64,000 nt of DNA, from the NCBI GenBank assembly GCA_023374025.1, contig SIJG01000036.1:1-64000 (forward strand), in the 5' to 3' direction. The notes below the pieces were generated by a model. That model was not told the origin of the DNA. It saw only the letters and a program-made list of their open reading frames with translations, and searched no databases. The position numbers and the translations under genes were made by a program. Numbering within the stretch: the stretch's first letter is position 1; each line of letters begins with the position of its first letter. This document shows positions 36,538 to 49,072 of the stretch, one piece after another. This stretch comes from Heterodera schachtii. Its lineage: Eukaryota > Nematoda > Chromadorea > Rhabditida > Heteroderidae.

Positions 36538-39500
36538 TCATTGCATCTGACGGCCCTCCACAAACGCTTGCTTCGGCACAATGACGTCACTCTGACCGGC
36601 GGTGCCCGAGCGAGAGCGCATTTCCTGCCGAACAACACCTGCAGCAGAAGACATAAAATTAAAAAAATGCCTAATGCCAGGCCCGTATTTCAAAAAAAAA
36701 AAAAGTATTTAATTGGAGCAACAAAGTCAATTTTGAGACGAATTTATAAAAAATTTTCAAACCTAGAAATTTTTCAAGAAAAAAATCTTAGAAAAATTTT
36801 CAGGCGATTTTTTCAAAATTTAATGACGAATTCTAAGAAATTTCAAAATATTTTCAAAAAAATCGCTGAAAATTAAAATTTTTTTTTTCTCATAGAATTT
36901 TCTAAGAAAAATTTTTCTAAGATTTTTTTCTTGAAAAATTTCTGTTTGAAAATTTTTTAAAAATTTATTCACGGCTGGATTATGTCTCGGCTGAGTTTTG
37001 GGGTGCACCGCCGCAAATTTATACCCACTTTCCGCGTTACAGTTCGAGAGGTTCGCTTGTAAGAATTTTTCCAGGGGCTGGGAGGGGCGAACTTTCCCCA
37101 CTTGGCCTGCTTCACACCCACCGTTGTTGTTGTTGGTGTTGTTGTTGTTGTGCTCCTCCGATGATGCACCATCACCAGCGTCATTGCTCGCACTGTTGGT
37201 CGCCGCCGCTGCCGCTGCCGCCGCGGTCGTGGTTATGCTGCTGCTGGCGGACAAATTGGAGGAGACGCCGGCGGCGCCGCTGCCGCCGGCTGTCGGCGAC
37301 GACAACGACGACGAGCCACCGCTCGCCGGTGTTGCGGTGGTGGCGGCGGCACTGGCACTGTCCGAGCCGTCCTCCTCTTCCTCCTCAATGCTGTCGTTCG
37401 GTGCTGTGGACATGATTTGTTGACTCCATACACCAGCAGCGCAAGCAGAACCACCTGCTGCTGTTGGGGAAGGCAAAAAATTTAGAAAAAATCGCTGAAA
37501 ATTTTCAAAAAAAATTTTTTTTCTTGAAATTTCCTAAGAATTTTTTTTTAAGAAAAATTTCTAGGTTTGAAAATTTTTAAAAAAAATTTGTCGGGGGGAA
37601 ACGACGGGGGGGGGAAATGAAGTGCACCCAAAAAAAAAATTATCGATTTTTTGGAAAACTGTTGAAAAAAATTCGTAATTCATTGCAAAATTTTTTAAAA
37701 ATTTTTTCCTTAAAATTTCTTTTATAAATTTTCTAACAACTAAAATTGCGCTCTGACGGGAATTTAGACAGAAACTCAAAAAAACAGCAACTGACCGTCC
37801 ATGTTTTGGCGTGACCCTCTGTCCGGTATTGCGGCCCCATGGTCCACCGTCGACTCGTGCGGCATCAGTGCCATTGGAGCGCGGAAGAAATAGAAGACCG
37901 GATAATGGACCAAGTTGAAGCAGGAGCCGGCATACAAATCGGCATACCGTTCCACCTGAAAAGAGCAAAAAAAAAAAAAAAAATTTTTGAAAAAAATTTT
38001 TTGTTATGAAATTTAGTCAGTTTTATAAGGAAGGGATCTCCTCGCCCTAATAAAGTTTTAAAAAATCGGAATAATTTACATTTTCCCAGTAAAAAAAAAT
38101 TTTTTTTTTTTTTTTTTTGGGGGGGGGGGGTATACCCCACTCGTTTTCCGCCCTCCCTTCGGAAATTTTTCTAAATTTCTTAAGAGTTTTTTCTAGTAAA
38201 AAAAGAAAATAAAAATTCATTTTTGAAAAACCATGACGATTTTTTGAAGAATTCAATTTTTTATTGAAAATTTTTTATTTTCTTCGAACATTTTTGATGA
38301 GGGCGGTTATCATAAAAAAAATCTGAATGAGTTGGCATGGCATCGCTGAACCATGGTACTTTTTTTTAATGTAATTAAATGCCAAATTCAAATGCCATGG
38401 CCCATCAATTCAACGGGTACACCCCCTCGCCGCAGAAATTTCAAATTTTTTTATTAAAACATATAAATTTTTCAAGGAAAAAATTCTTTGAAAATTGTTT
38501 ATAAGAAAATTTCAAAAAAAAAAAAAATTATTTGTTAAGTTTTTTTTTGAAATTTTTCGAAAAAACAGTAATTTATCATTAAATTTCAAAAAAATTAAAA
38601 AAAAAAATTTTTCTTTAAATTTTTCCTTATTAAAAATTTTCTAAGAATTTTTTCCTTGAAAAATTTCTAAATTTGAAAAAAAAAATTTTTTGAAATTTCT
38701 GCGGCGAGATTTTGTCCCGTCCCCCAATTCAACTAACACCCACTTGAGAAGCGAAAAAGGAGGTGCGCGTGCCGCTTCGGAACAGAGAGCCGAAAACGCC
38801 GTACTGTTGTTCCATTGACTGTGTGACTTCCTGCAATTACAATAGAAATAATTTGAGAGACCAATATAATTCAGATTGAATTATTTAAGACATTGAAAAT
38901 TTGTTTTTAAGGAATGAACAAAAAATAATAATTGTGCCAAAAAAGCATGAAAAATTTTAATTTTTTATAAAAAAAAAAGTCGCTGAAAACCAACAGCGGA
39001 TTTTCCATGAGCGGCGGGGGGGGGGCAGGACCAAAAACTTCGGATGGCAAGTTAATGCCGAAAAAAGCATTTTGAAATGCCATCAAATTTGTTTTTTTCA
39101 TATTATGGATTGTTCAACAGGCACATGCCTGGATGGCCTTGAACACGTTGCCGGTCACTGCCTCGGTCGGCTTGTCTCGCGTGTTGGCATCCAAATTCCT
39201 GTGCCGATAATTCAAAAGGAAAACATTATATTATTGCACAAAAAGTGGCAAAACGAAAGGACAATTAGTTTGAGAGTTTTTTTTTCAATTTTTTGGCATT
39301 TTTTTCAATATTCAATCAAGAAACTTGTAAAAATAAAATTCGGTTAAAAATTTGCGCTTTTTTTTATTGGTATCTGACCTCCACCCACCCAAAATTTCCA
39401 AAAAGCGTAATTTTTTTCTTTTTAATGAAAATTTTCGTCGCCCGGAGGCGGTGGCAGTTCCAAAAACAAAAATCCTGGGACCGTCCCTGCCATAACTATC

Positions 39501-42500
39501 TTAAAAATCTGAAAATTGTCATCGACTTTTTTTTTTTTTTTTTTTGAAAAATCATGGATTTTTTTTAAATTCACAGAAATTTTTTTAAAAAAATGGTGGA
39601 AGAATTTTTTTTTGAAAAAATTGGGGCCTAAAAATCGGAATTTAAATTTGATGCAAATTATGTAGGCAATAATTTTTGGCATGACCAAATTTGGTTCCAC
39701 CACCTGTACAGCTCCGCCAGCTCGGACTCCAATTGCTGCAACCGTTCGAACAGTTCACGTTTGCCCGTCCACACGGCCAGCTCACGGCTCAGCTCGGGCA
39801 CCACCAAAAAGGTGTGCCAACCCTTGGTTTTCTGAACAAAAAGCCAACCGATAGATGGTGTTACAAATTTTTTTAAAACCGATTTTTATTTTTATTTTGG
39901 CAGACCTAATCCGACCTTTTATTGATTTTCCGACCCGAAATCGCACCCCGAACTTTTTCCCGAACCGAAAACCGAAAAAGCAACCGAACTCTTTCGGCCG
40001 ACCAAACCCGACTTTTACCTCGGTCCGAACCCCGCTTTTTTTCCGAGGCCAAAACACCAAAACGGCGTCCGAATTCTACCCAATCCTACATTTTTCTTGA
40101 CCCGAACGAACTGTTTTTGAGTCGAAATCCGACTTTTTTCCCAACCCCAGACATCCCTGCGCAAGGCCCAAAACAACATGGTAATTTTTTTTTTGTTGTT
40201 GGACTGACCTTGAACGCAACACATCGCCAAAGATGTGGTCGCCAATGTAGAGCACTTCCTTGCCCCTGACGTTCAACAAACGGCGGAATGCCTCGCATGA
40301 ACCTGTGCGAAAATTTTTTTTTTTTTTACAAATTCTGGCAAATTCGAAATTGCCAACCTACCTCCCGAATAAACGGCGCCCGTCTTCTTCAACGGATTTG
40401 TTGGGACGCCAATTTTCAGAGCACCCGTCTCCGTGTCGACCTTTGAAAAAGCGGATAAAAAATTTTTTTTTTTTCGCACACGGAAAAAAGGAAATTTTCT
40501 TCAATTAATTCAAAAATGGCCATTTTAGGAAATTTACGGCCTAATTTTTATTTTTGCGGCCTAAGCCAAAATTGGACATTTGCGCGGCCCGGAAGTGTTC
40601 GATTTTGGCTGGGGACTCAAATATGGGGTAAAACCCGGTAATAATTTCCCAATTTTATTAGTTTTTTAATTTAATTTTTTTTTTTGTACCTCTCTGAACA
40701 CGGTGCCTTCGCCAAACCACAACGGTTTGCACGCGTCCACAATGATCATGTCGAAGAATGAGCGCCATTCGGGGCCCAACAAAAATGTCATAATTCCCTG
40801 TGAGAGGAAAAATTTTTTTTTTTTTTAGAAAATTTCCACTATTTTGCTATCCAGTTTTTTCAGTGATATTCCTATTTTTTCGCTAATTAATTGATAAATT
40901 AACAATTTAGAGAAAGGTATTGCTGACACAAAAATCTTTTTTATTTCTAAACGGAATTGTGAGAGCCGAAAATGTATGGATTTTTTTTTTTGTAAAAATC
41001 TTTTTTTCCTAGAAAAAAATAACAACAAAAATATAAGAAATTAAAAAAAAAACGAAAATTAGAAAAAAAAATTTTCAGCAATTTTTTTTTTTTGAAATTT
41101 ATGATAAATTAGTAAGTTTTTTCGAAAATTTTTTCAAAAAATCCCTAAAAAATTTACAAATATTTTTCTTGGGATTTTCATATAAAAAAATTTTCTAAAA
41201 TTTTTCTTATGTCTAGAAATTTGAAAATTTTAAAAAAAATCACGATTGTTACCACCCTTTCTCGTACCTTGGTGTACTCGTAGTCACTGTTGGTCAACAA
41301 AAATGTCTTCCGTCCGGTGGCCCGCAGTTGGGCCAACAGAACGCCAATGCGTTCGTCTTTCTCCACAAAATCGCCAATTCGGGTCAAAATTTTTTTCTTC
41401 AATTGCCCCACACTGATGCCACCGTGCACATGGTCCATTGCGGCACGAATGTCCTACAAAAAAAAATGGAAAAAATAATAATGGGACAGCCAAAAATCAA
41501 ACAAAATCGAATATTTTCACGCCGACACCAGGACGGTCCCAGGGGGGGGGGGGGTACGTACCCCCCCCCCCCCCAAGACCCCTCTGCACACGAAATTTTT
41601 AAGGAAAAATTAATATTTTTGCTGAAAATTTTAGATTTTCCTTGCTGGTACCCCCCCCAGACTTATAGCCTTACCCAAATTTTCCAAAAAAATTCGCGAA
41701 GTTTTTCAAAAAAATGCACAATTTTTTTGATGAAAATCTGCTAAAAATGGCTCAAAATAGCAAAATTTGTCATTTTTGGACAAAATTCATTAATAATTCG
41801 CATTATAAAAAGTTTTTTGGAAAAACCGCCGCAACAAAAAAAGTGGTGTGAAAGAAAAAAAAAAAAGTCGTCGCCCGGGGGGAGGTACCCCCCCCCCCCA
41901 AGCCTAAATCCTGGGACCGTCCCTGGCCGACACTTGGCAAAAATGCCGTACATTTTTCAACAAAACATATTTATATAGTTTTGTAAGAAGATTTACAGGG
42001 CAAACACCGCCATGGAATTTTTTTGGAATTTCAGCAAAAAAATTTAAGTAAACCTATGGCATCTGCCAAATTTTTTTGTTTGAATTTTCATGTCACCGAC
42101 GGCACCGCGAAAACTGGGGGACCGTCCATGCAACAACTCTTACCGAAAAATAATCAAAATGTGTACCTGGTAAATTGCATTGTACGACATTGTCACGTCA
42201 CCGTATCGGACGCCCGTTCTGTCTGGCGTCCTAAAAATGGACTGCTATTTAAAAAAAAAAAAAAAACTCGCCGAAAAATTGTTTAAAAATTAAACAAAAA
42301 ATTTATTCGAAGGTTTTGAATAAAATGTCGGGCAACCGGATTCAGGTAAGGAAGCCAAGAAAAAATTTTTAAACTTTTTATGGCGACATTTGGTCCTGTG
42401 GGTGCACTCATACGTTGCGCCCCCCCCCCCCCGAAAAATTAAAAAATACCAAGAAAAAAATTTTGAAAATTTCCCCGCGACTTATTTTGGAAAATTTAAA

Positions 42501-45127
42501 AAAAAACGCTATAAAAAATGTTTCGAGGAGAGGGGAACACGCTGCGCCCTGGTCCTGCTTGGCTTGGAAACGAAAGATGGATACAAAAAATTTAGAAAAA
42601 TAAAAACTCCAAAAATTGACACCCTGACGATTCCAATTTTGCCATAAATTTTAAAAAAAAGAAGCGGTCACGCACTGTTCGAATTTGTCGAAAAAGTCGA
42701 CAAGCCGTGTGATCAGGTAGGCATCCGGCAGGTTGAACAGCGTGTTGAGCACGTAAATTTGGCGTTCCGACAATTGCACAAATTTGTTCGGGTAGCAATC
42801 CTCAACCTCTTTCCTGAAAAAAAATTGTTTTGGACCGAAATATGCATTGAAATATGAATTTAACCGAATTTTTGGGCAAAAAAAAAATGACGCAATTTTA
42901 CATGACTTCCAAAAATGAACAAAATTTCCAATTTCGGTGTCGGAAATATTTTGTCAAATTGTAACTTAAAAATGATTCTTTTATTTTTTACTAGAAAACT
43001 TCAAGAATTTTTATTTTAATTCTCTAAGATTTTTTTTTAAAGTTTTGAATTTGAATTTTTTATAAATTTTAAGAGGTGGGGGGGGGATAGTTAAAAATTG
43101 GAATGGTTTCGATTTCATTTAATGAAAGTTACCATACATGTACAAGGGGTGTCTCAGCCCAAGGGCAATACGACGAACGATTGGGACAGGGGGGGGGGGG
43201 TTGTCTCGGGACCGATTTTCATACGAAGGTCCAAATTTTTCTACGGTGACGCTTTTTTTTTCTTTTGCTATTCAAACGACCTTTTTTCGCGGCGCGTTTT
43301 CCCAAAAATTTTTTGGAGAAGAGGTGGCGGGCGGTCCGGCGGTGCCGATAGGCGCGGCCGGGAAATTTTTATATTGATTTCACTTAGGAAATTGTGCAAA
43401 TTTTCAATTTTCCCCCTTCGTTAACACCTCCCTCCACGACGCCCCCTCCTTTTTTATAGCCGCCCCTCTTACGATGAACGATGGGGGGTGTCCGAGGCCT
43501 CTTACGACGAGGGGGGGGGGGGGGGGTTGTGACACCCCTTGTACATGTATGAAAGTTACGGTCTAAAAACTGTCACTATTTGTGGGCGCCTAAAGTGGAA
43601 TAGAACCAAATTTTCTACTATACAATAAATGTGGGCTTTTTCTTTCCGTAAAATAAAAAAATTTTTTTTTTTTTTTTTGTAAAATTTATGTGCAAAACCA
43701 TGTCAAAAATCGGCGGCCATGGGACGCGCGCAAAATGTTGCCGAAACCGTCCACCTTCAACAGGTTGCCGAACTTGATGTCAAACCAAAGGCCACGAATG
43801 GAAAACATCGGGTCGTATTCGAATTCAGCAATTTCTATGGGGTAACTAAAATCGGAAAAATTCAAAAAAAAAAAAAATGCAAAAACTTGAATTTGAACGA
43901 ACCCAATTCGGATCAGATAGTCGATGCAAAACTTGAACGTTTCGGCCTCCATGATTGGCGACTTGTACTCTGAAAAATTTGAAAAAAAATTGGCATTTTT
44001 TTGGAAATGCTGGACTTTATCCCGTCCAATTGTCATAAAATAATAAATTTCACAATCAAGAATCGGCACCCATTGAATTCGAACAAAAATTTTAGTTCTA
44101 ATTCGGGTCCAGGCTTCGAACTTGTCCGAAACGAGCACAAATTACCACCCTACCCAATTTTTTGAAAATAATTTACCTTTTTATGAATTTGGGATAAATG
44201 TATTTAAAATTAGTGGGGAGGGGTGAATTCCACCGCCAAAATAATCATTTTGGACGAGTAAAAAATGGTTACGAATTCCATTTTTTCTCACCGACGCTGG
44301 ATATATTGGAAAAAAAAAAACTTTCAAGAGCAAAATTTCTAAACCTCCAATTTTTTCTGGCTACGGGCCTGATCCTGAGGTCCAACATGAAATTTTCCAA
44401 TTAAAAAAGCGTCGCCTTACCAGCCAATGTGTAGTCCATGTCAAAGCCAAACAATTGAATTTTCTCAAGCCGAACCGTCCGGTTGACGAATATTCTGCAA
44501 TTTGAAAAAGGGAAGTTGAAAAAAAAATTCGGAGAAAAAATTGTCATAGATTAAATTAGGCCTCGAAAAGGTTGGGTACTTTTCCGTTTTGGGGCCACAG
44601 ATTCAACTCGGTGCGAATTCCTCTGGCCTGAGGATTGCAATATGGACCCATTCATCAATGACATTTTGGCCCAAATGGTTGCCTTTATAACTCTCAAATA
44701 GCTAAAGGGCTGTCTTTGAATATTCAGCCCGCACTTTATTTATGTTATTTTTTTAAAATTTGAATGTGCGGCCCAAAACGGAAAAGTACCAAAAGTTGAA
44801 GCGAGGGCTCCGGCGGTGCCGTAAAGAGACGCATTTTTTTTTTTTTTTTTGAAATTTTCATGAGTCATTTTAACAAATTATCTGGCAAACGGTTAATTTT
44901 TAGTTGCAGTTGCCATCAAAGGAAAAAAATCATAAATCACAATTAATGGACGCCATAAAATGGCATAGGACATGTAAAACCAGCCAGAATGAAAAATTTA
45001 CAAACTTTTTTTTTTGGGTTTCTTACCGCTTTTCGGGCTCCCGTTTGTTGATGATGGAGATCTGTTTTTGGAGATGAAATGGCACACTCATGCTGGGGTT
45101 TCCATTAATTGCTGCTGACGAATTCAT
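36538..45127 (-). CDS. NT5C2: Cytosolic purine 5'-nucleotidase (NT5C2 / cN-II family)
   Basis: Sixteen exons: 45127-45027, 44494-44421, 43969-43903, 43845-43699, 42813-42676, 42230-42167, 41453-41268, 40797-40690, 40440-40362, 40302-40209, 39831-39704, 39198-39129, 38830-38744, 37955-37796, 37460-37029, 36638-36538; about 678 residues against ~561 in vertebrates. The enzyme hydrolyses IMP and GMP in the cytosol (haloacid-dehalogenase fold). HAD motif I is [10 protein letters not shown] (Asp52, Asp54), motif [12 protein letters not shown], and motif IV is in YIGDHIFGD. Family landmarks include [52 protein letters not shown] and [14 protein letters not shown]. The acidic tail ([12 protein letters not shown]) is followed by a long Ala/Ser/Asn-rich extension. 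Intron 12 uses a GC donor. The exon 10-11 junction is one base short for a canonical splice. Confidence 0.9.
39850..40165. repeat. CCGAACC-rich repeat block in intron 10 of the nucleotidase
   Basis: A G+C-rich block of degenerate CCGAACC / CCGAAAACCG units lies inside the intron between exons 10 and 11. It is rich in spurious open frames on both strands. No clean inverted ends seen. Confidence 0.45.
41529..41925. mobile_element. hAT-like MITE carrying poly-G/poly-C runs
   Basis: The ends CAGGACGGTCCCAGG / CCTGGGACCGTCCCTG are flanked by a perfect 8-bp duplication GCCGACAC (41521-41528 and 41926-41933). Just inside the left end is a G run, TACGTA, then a C run; a further C run lies near the right end. 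It sits in intron 6 of the nucleotidase. A second copy is at about 47693-47907, and a lone right end lies at about 39470-39492. Confidence 0.88.
43134..43550. mobile_element. MITE with ATACATGTACAAGGGGTGTC ends and 9-bp duplication
   Basis: The inverted ends match over about 20 bp and are flanked by GAAAGTTAC (43124-43132 and 43551-43559). A duplication of 9-10 bp suggests a Mutator-like rather than hAT origin. The interior has two long G runs and one copy of the hairpin motif GGCGGTGCCGATAGGCGCGG. It lies in intron 4 of the nucleotidase. Confidence 0.8.
44575..44790. mobile_element. MITE with GGTACTTTTCCGTTTTGGG ends
   Basis: The left end GGTACTTTTCCGTTTTGGG and its exact complement at the right bound about 216 bp in intron 1 of the nucleotidase. 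The flanks AAAAGGTTG and AAAAGTTG suggest an 8-9 bp duplication with a one-base change. A hairpin motif (CCGGCGGTGCC) lies just outside the right end. Confidence 0.7.
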
Positions 45128-45832
45128 TTTGAATTAAAATTAGCTAAAAATCAAAAAAAAAAATTGAGTGACATTTAGAAAAAAAAATTTTTTTTTTTTT
45201 GTCCCATTTTTTTGACGGTGTGTATATTATTGGAGGAATTTTTCGCAGCAGCAGCAGTGACAAAACATTTTGAAAGGCTCCACCAACCAATCCAATATCC
45301 CCTCCCCCATCCAATAAATATTTAATTCCTGAAGCCAGCAGCAGCAGCAGCTCCCCAAAATCAATATACGCTACGCTATGTGTGTGTTTTGGCGAACCAA
45401 AACCGCCGAGGAATTGTGACTGAAATTTGTGGAGTGTGGTGTGGTGGTTATGGTGGTGTGAATAATCATCATCATATGTATGTATGTTTATATCATAACA
45501 TAATAAAATAATCATCATCACGCGTTTGTTTCTGCTCTGCTGATTTCACCACCCACAAGCCACAACAACCATCACACATTGGAGGGGGGGGGGGGGGAGA
45601 AAAAGTGAATGTGAAAGCACATGTTCAGCTTTCTGCTGCTGCTCGGCTGGGCTAAAAAGGAGGCCCAATTCGTATTGCCCGTGCCTGATTCGTAAAGTTT
45701 TTCGGCAAAAAACAAATAAACGAAGCCTTACTTAATGTTTTCTCTCTATTAGTCTGCAAAAGTTTCAAAAATTTATTGGGCTACAAAAATCATGAACAAA
45801 TGAAATTTCTTGATGTTGTGCAATAAATATAT

Positions 45833-46096
45833 GGCGGCAATCTTTCGGTTCATTGGTCCCGAATTTTTTTTTTTTTAAATAAAATTCAGGCAACATATTT
45901 CTAAGGATAATTTAAGCCGCTGAATATGAATCTGACCACCTTTCGGTTTTGAATTAAAAAAATGTTCGAATTCGGGTCCGGGATTCGAAAAGGTGGTCAG
46001 ATTCGTACTCAGCGGCTCAAATTAGCCTTAGAAATGTGTTTACAGAATTTTATTAAAAAAAAAAAAATTCGGGACCAATGAACCGAAAGATTGCCT
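45833..46096. mobile_element. Foldback element with ~120-bp arms
   Basis: The arms begin GGCAATCTTTCGGTTCATTG and are inverted for about 120 bp (GGTCCCGAATTTTTT, TAAGCCGCTGA, TCTGACCACCTTTCG). A perfect 8-bp duplication AAATATAT (45825-45832 and 46097-46104) flanks it. The small central loop contains TTCGAATTCGGGTCC, as in the foldback at 5851-6090. Confidence 0.85.
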
Positions 46097-47692
46097 AAAT
46101 ATATAGAGAACCCATTTGGGATATCGAATGACATAGCAAGAATTATTGTAGCAAGAATTATTGATTTACATTGGTAGTCACACCCAGTCAAAAAACGAGA
46201 CATGTGTCAATAAAGAGAGAGTGCAGAGAAAAAAACATCTCTCTTTTTGGCGTACTATTTCTTTATCTCTACATATTATAGAGAAAAACCGAATTTACTT
46301 CGTTACGTTTAATTTTTTTTTCTATACGTTATATTCGCTTTAAATTTTGCATACTGGTAGAGAAAAAATAAAATAAAGAATTGTTTAATCGCTTTTTTAA
46401 AGAAAACAATCGCTTTTATTTTAGTCTAAAATTTATAACAAAATTTCGAACGCCTATAACTTTTTTCTAATGCATCCAAATGCTTAGAATTTGTTTAGAA
46501 AAAGCTTCTACTCGTAAAGAACTTTCGAATGATACCAAGATTGACCAATTTGGCTGGCAAAAACCTTCAAAAATAGTCATTTTTTAATATTTTCGACAAA
46601 AATAAATAAATATATATTCATGTTGCACAACGGACTCGAACCTCCGCCCTCTTTCCTTTTACTATCTTACAAAAACCACTGAGCCACACGTTCAAAAATA
46701 TTTCCAAATTGAGGGCAAAATTTCTTTAAATTTAAGCAAAAAAAAAAAACATTGAATAAAATAAAAATAATTTTATTTTGAAGAATTTGAGTAATTGAAA
46801 TTTTTCCATTTTTGAACTAATTTTTTTTGCTAGAATTCTCCAAAAAATGTTTTTTTTTTTTTTTGAAAATTAATTTTTAGGTCTTAGAGATCAAAATGAC
46901 CGCTTTAAGATTTTTGATAACTACTTTTTTGAAAAAAAATTAATGATTTTGTGGTCCGATGGTGTTGTAGGTAGGCGACGCCGTGAGAGAATTTTAGTCT
47001 TATTTTTTTAGCAGATTTTCATCAAAAAATTGCTCATTTTGTGGATTTTCGGAAAAATTTAGCGAAATTTTTTGGAAAATTTGGGCGAGGTAGGTCTTGA
47101 ACGGGGTAATTCAACAAGGAAAATCGAAAATTTTCAGCAAAAATACTATGAAATATCGTCTTTTTATCCCTCGGCGGGGCGGCCGTTTTCCCCTCCAATC
47201 ACTCTCATTCATCAAGCTTTTCTATGTCCCCGACAAAAAAAAAGCGAGGAAATTTTTTGATTTGTCGCGGAAAAATTTGGGGGACACCAAATTTTAATCA
47301 TTGATATGTTTAAGGGTGGAATGATAAAAGAGTGTTCATTGATACGTAGCAAAAAATGTGGGGACAAAATTGGAGCGAAAAATTGGAATTGGAGTTTGGC
47401 AAAATTGATAAAATAAAAATGAACAAATATTAATTTGAGGAAAATATTTTTGGAACAAATTCTGGGTCTACATTAGGGATGGCATTCCGAGGCCCAAAAA
47501 TTTACGGGCAGTCGGAATTCGGAGTTCCGAACCCAAAAATGTCGGAAATCAGAAGTACGAAATTCCGTGCCACCACTGCTGGTCTACATACTCGTAATTT
47601 CACATTTGCTCCGGACCGGGTTTTCTGGGTAAAAAATCCAGGTTAACCCAGGTCCAGGAAAACCCAGGCCTGGACCTAGGCCCCCAGACAGG

Positions 47693-47907
47693 GACGGTTC
47701 CAGGGGGGGGGGGGGGTACGCGGGACACCAAACCTCACACAAGACCCCTCCGCACACGAAATTTATGGGAAAAGTAGATTTTTTTGCTGAAAATTTTTGA
47801 TTTTCCTGGTTCATACCCCCTCCAATGTCTCTCGCACCTAATTTTCCAAAAAAAAAAATTCGCTAAATTTTTCAAATGGCAAGCCGAGATGCTGGGATCG
47901 TCCGTGG
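47693..47907. mobile_element. Second copy of the poly-G hAT-like MITE
   Basis: It starts CAGGGACGGTTCCAGG followed by a G run and ACCCCTCCGCACACGAAATT, matching the element at 41529-41925, and ends GGGATCGTCCGTG. It has lost most of the interior. The flanks agree only partly. Confidence 0.6.
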
Positions 47908-48026
47908 GCCCAGACAAACACTATTGACTGATTGGTTCAAAAGCCGAAAAGATTTACGAATTTAAATTGGTTTAAAATGAACATAGGAGGATTTTTAAAT
48001 ATTTTCTCATTTTATTTTCACAAATC

Positions 48027-48780
48027 ATGAAGATAATATTAACATTTTTATTATTATGTGTATTAATAGTCAAAAACGCAATTAATCTAATTAAGGCTGG
48101 CAAAAACAAATCAAGAAAAAAGTTTTGATCAAATATTTGTCCAAATATGTGAACGGAGCAGAAGAAAATATTGATCAAACAATTCATGGAGAAACTGCTG
48201 ATCAAGTTGTCGAGCAATTCATCAAAGTTTGGATCAAAATTTGGAAATGAAAGAAGCAGAGAGTGAAAAAATGGGTGCTATGTCGAACGACGAAAAGTGC
48301 AAAATTTGCTAAATTTTTGACTAAATCAACTCATAACTTTTCTCAGACGCAACCAAATTGCATAATCTTGGTATCATACGATAGCCTCTTGAATTACGTT
48401 TACTAATTTCAAAAAATTTTATTAAGTTTTTCAAGAGTTCAAAGCAAAAAACTGCAAAAAATTGTCATAATTTTTGAAAAACTTAATAAATTTTTTTGAA
48501 AATTTAGCAAATAACGCAATTCAAGGGCTATCGTATGATACCAAGATTGTGGAATTTGGTTGAGTATAAGAAAAGTTATGAGTTGATTTAGTCAAAAATT
48601 TAGAAAATTTGCACTTTTCGTCGATCGACCAACCACGGAAGAAATGTACACAAATTGTGAACAATTGGGACAATTGCCAGAAAATATTGGGAAAATTTGT
48701 GATCATTTATAATTTTGGAAAATAAAAAGAAAAGAGAAATTGTGGAAAATTTTCTGAGCAAAAAAAAAGCATTTATCAAT
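48027..48780 (+). pseudogene. Truncated HTH-family copy interrupted by a foldback element
   Basis: The family start is present (ATGAAGATAATATTAAC, then NAINLIKAGK-like codons) but lacks much of the acidic region. It breaks frame near 48110 and stops at the beginning of module 1 (KKREIVENFLS). A 364-bp foldback splits it at 48274-48637. The mirror copy at 55070-55424 lacks that insertion. It is non-functional. Confidence 0.78.
48274..48637. mobile_element. Foldback element with TCGAYCGACGAAAAGTGC ends
   Basis: The flanks GAAAAAATG (48265-48273) and GAAGAAATG (48638-48646) form a 9-bp duplication with one change, and the empty site GAAGAAATG is intact in the mirror copy. Ends: about ten poorly matched bases, then TCGAACGACGAAAAGTGC against TCGATCGACGAAAAGTGC. 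The arms are ~165 bp and include CTCATAACTTTTCT and CTTGGTATCATACGATAGCC, the core shared with the elements at 15.0 and 16.6 kb. Confidence 0.88.
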
Positions 48781-49072
48781 TAGACAATGATGAATCTGAT
48801 CAAAATATAGCAGATGATCAACCAAATATTTAATGAAAATTGTAAAATGAATGAAAAAACAAATTGAATAATATTGGCTTAAAATTTTGAAAATATTTAA
48901 TGAAAATAGGAAGTGTCATAGCTTAGAATATTTGCAAAATTAATTTTTTTCCTAAAAAATTATATTAATGTTGATCTATTGAATGCTTGGTTCAAAAGCC
49001 GAATTTATTAAGAATTAAATTGGTTTAAAATGAATAATGAAAGAATATTTTCTCATTTTATTTTAACAAATC

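Larger units (their letters stand above)
45128..48026. other. Intergenic region between nucleotidase and HTH-family cluster
   Basis: 45128-45800 should hold the promoter of the nucleotidase; it has GCAGCAGCA runs and a TGGTGGTGTGAATAATCATC stretch. 46430-46570 carries one arm of the ATCATTCGAAAG core seen in the foldbacks. 46960-46985 is a decayed hairpin motif. 47474-47590 is a repeat with GGGATGGCATTCCG. No gene is supported. Confidence 0.45.

Noticed and set aside
36998..37423. 141-codon plus-strand frame.
   Set aside because: It is antisense to the Ala/Ser/Asn-rich tail exon of the nucleotidase, which is supported by phase and splice sites.
46620..46692. tRNA-like sequence on the minus strand (TGGCTCAGTGG and GGTTCGAGTCC box-like motifs).
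   Set aside because: Acceptor and T stems do not pair; at best a decayed tRNA or tRNA-derived repeat.
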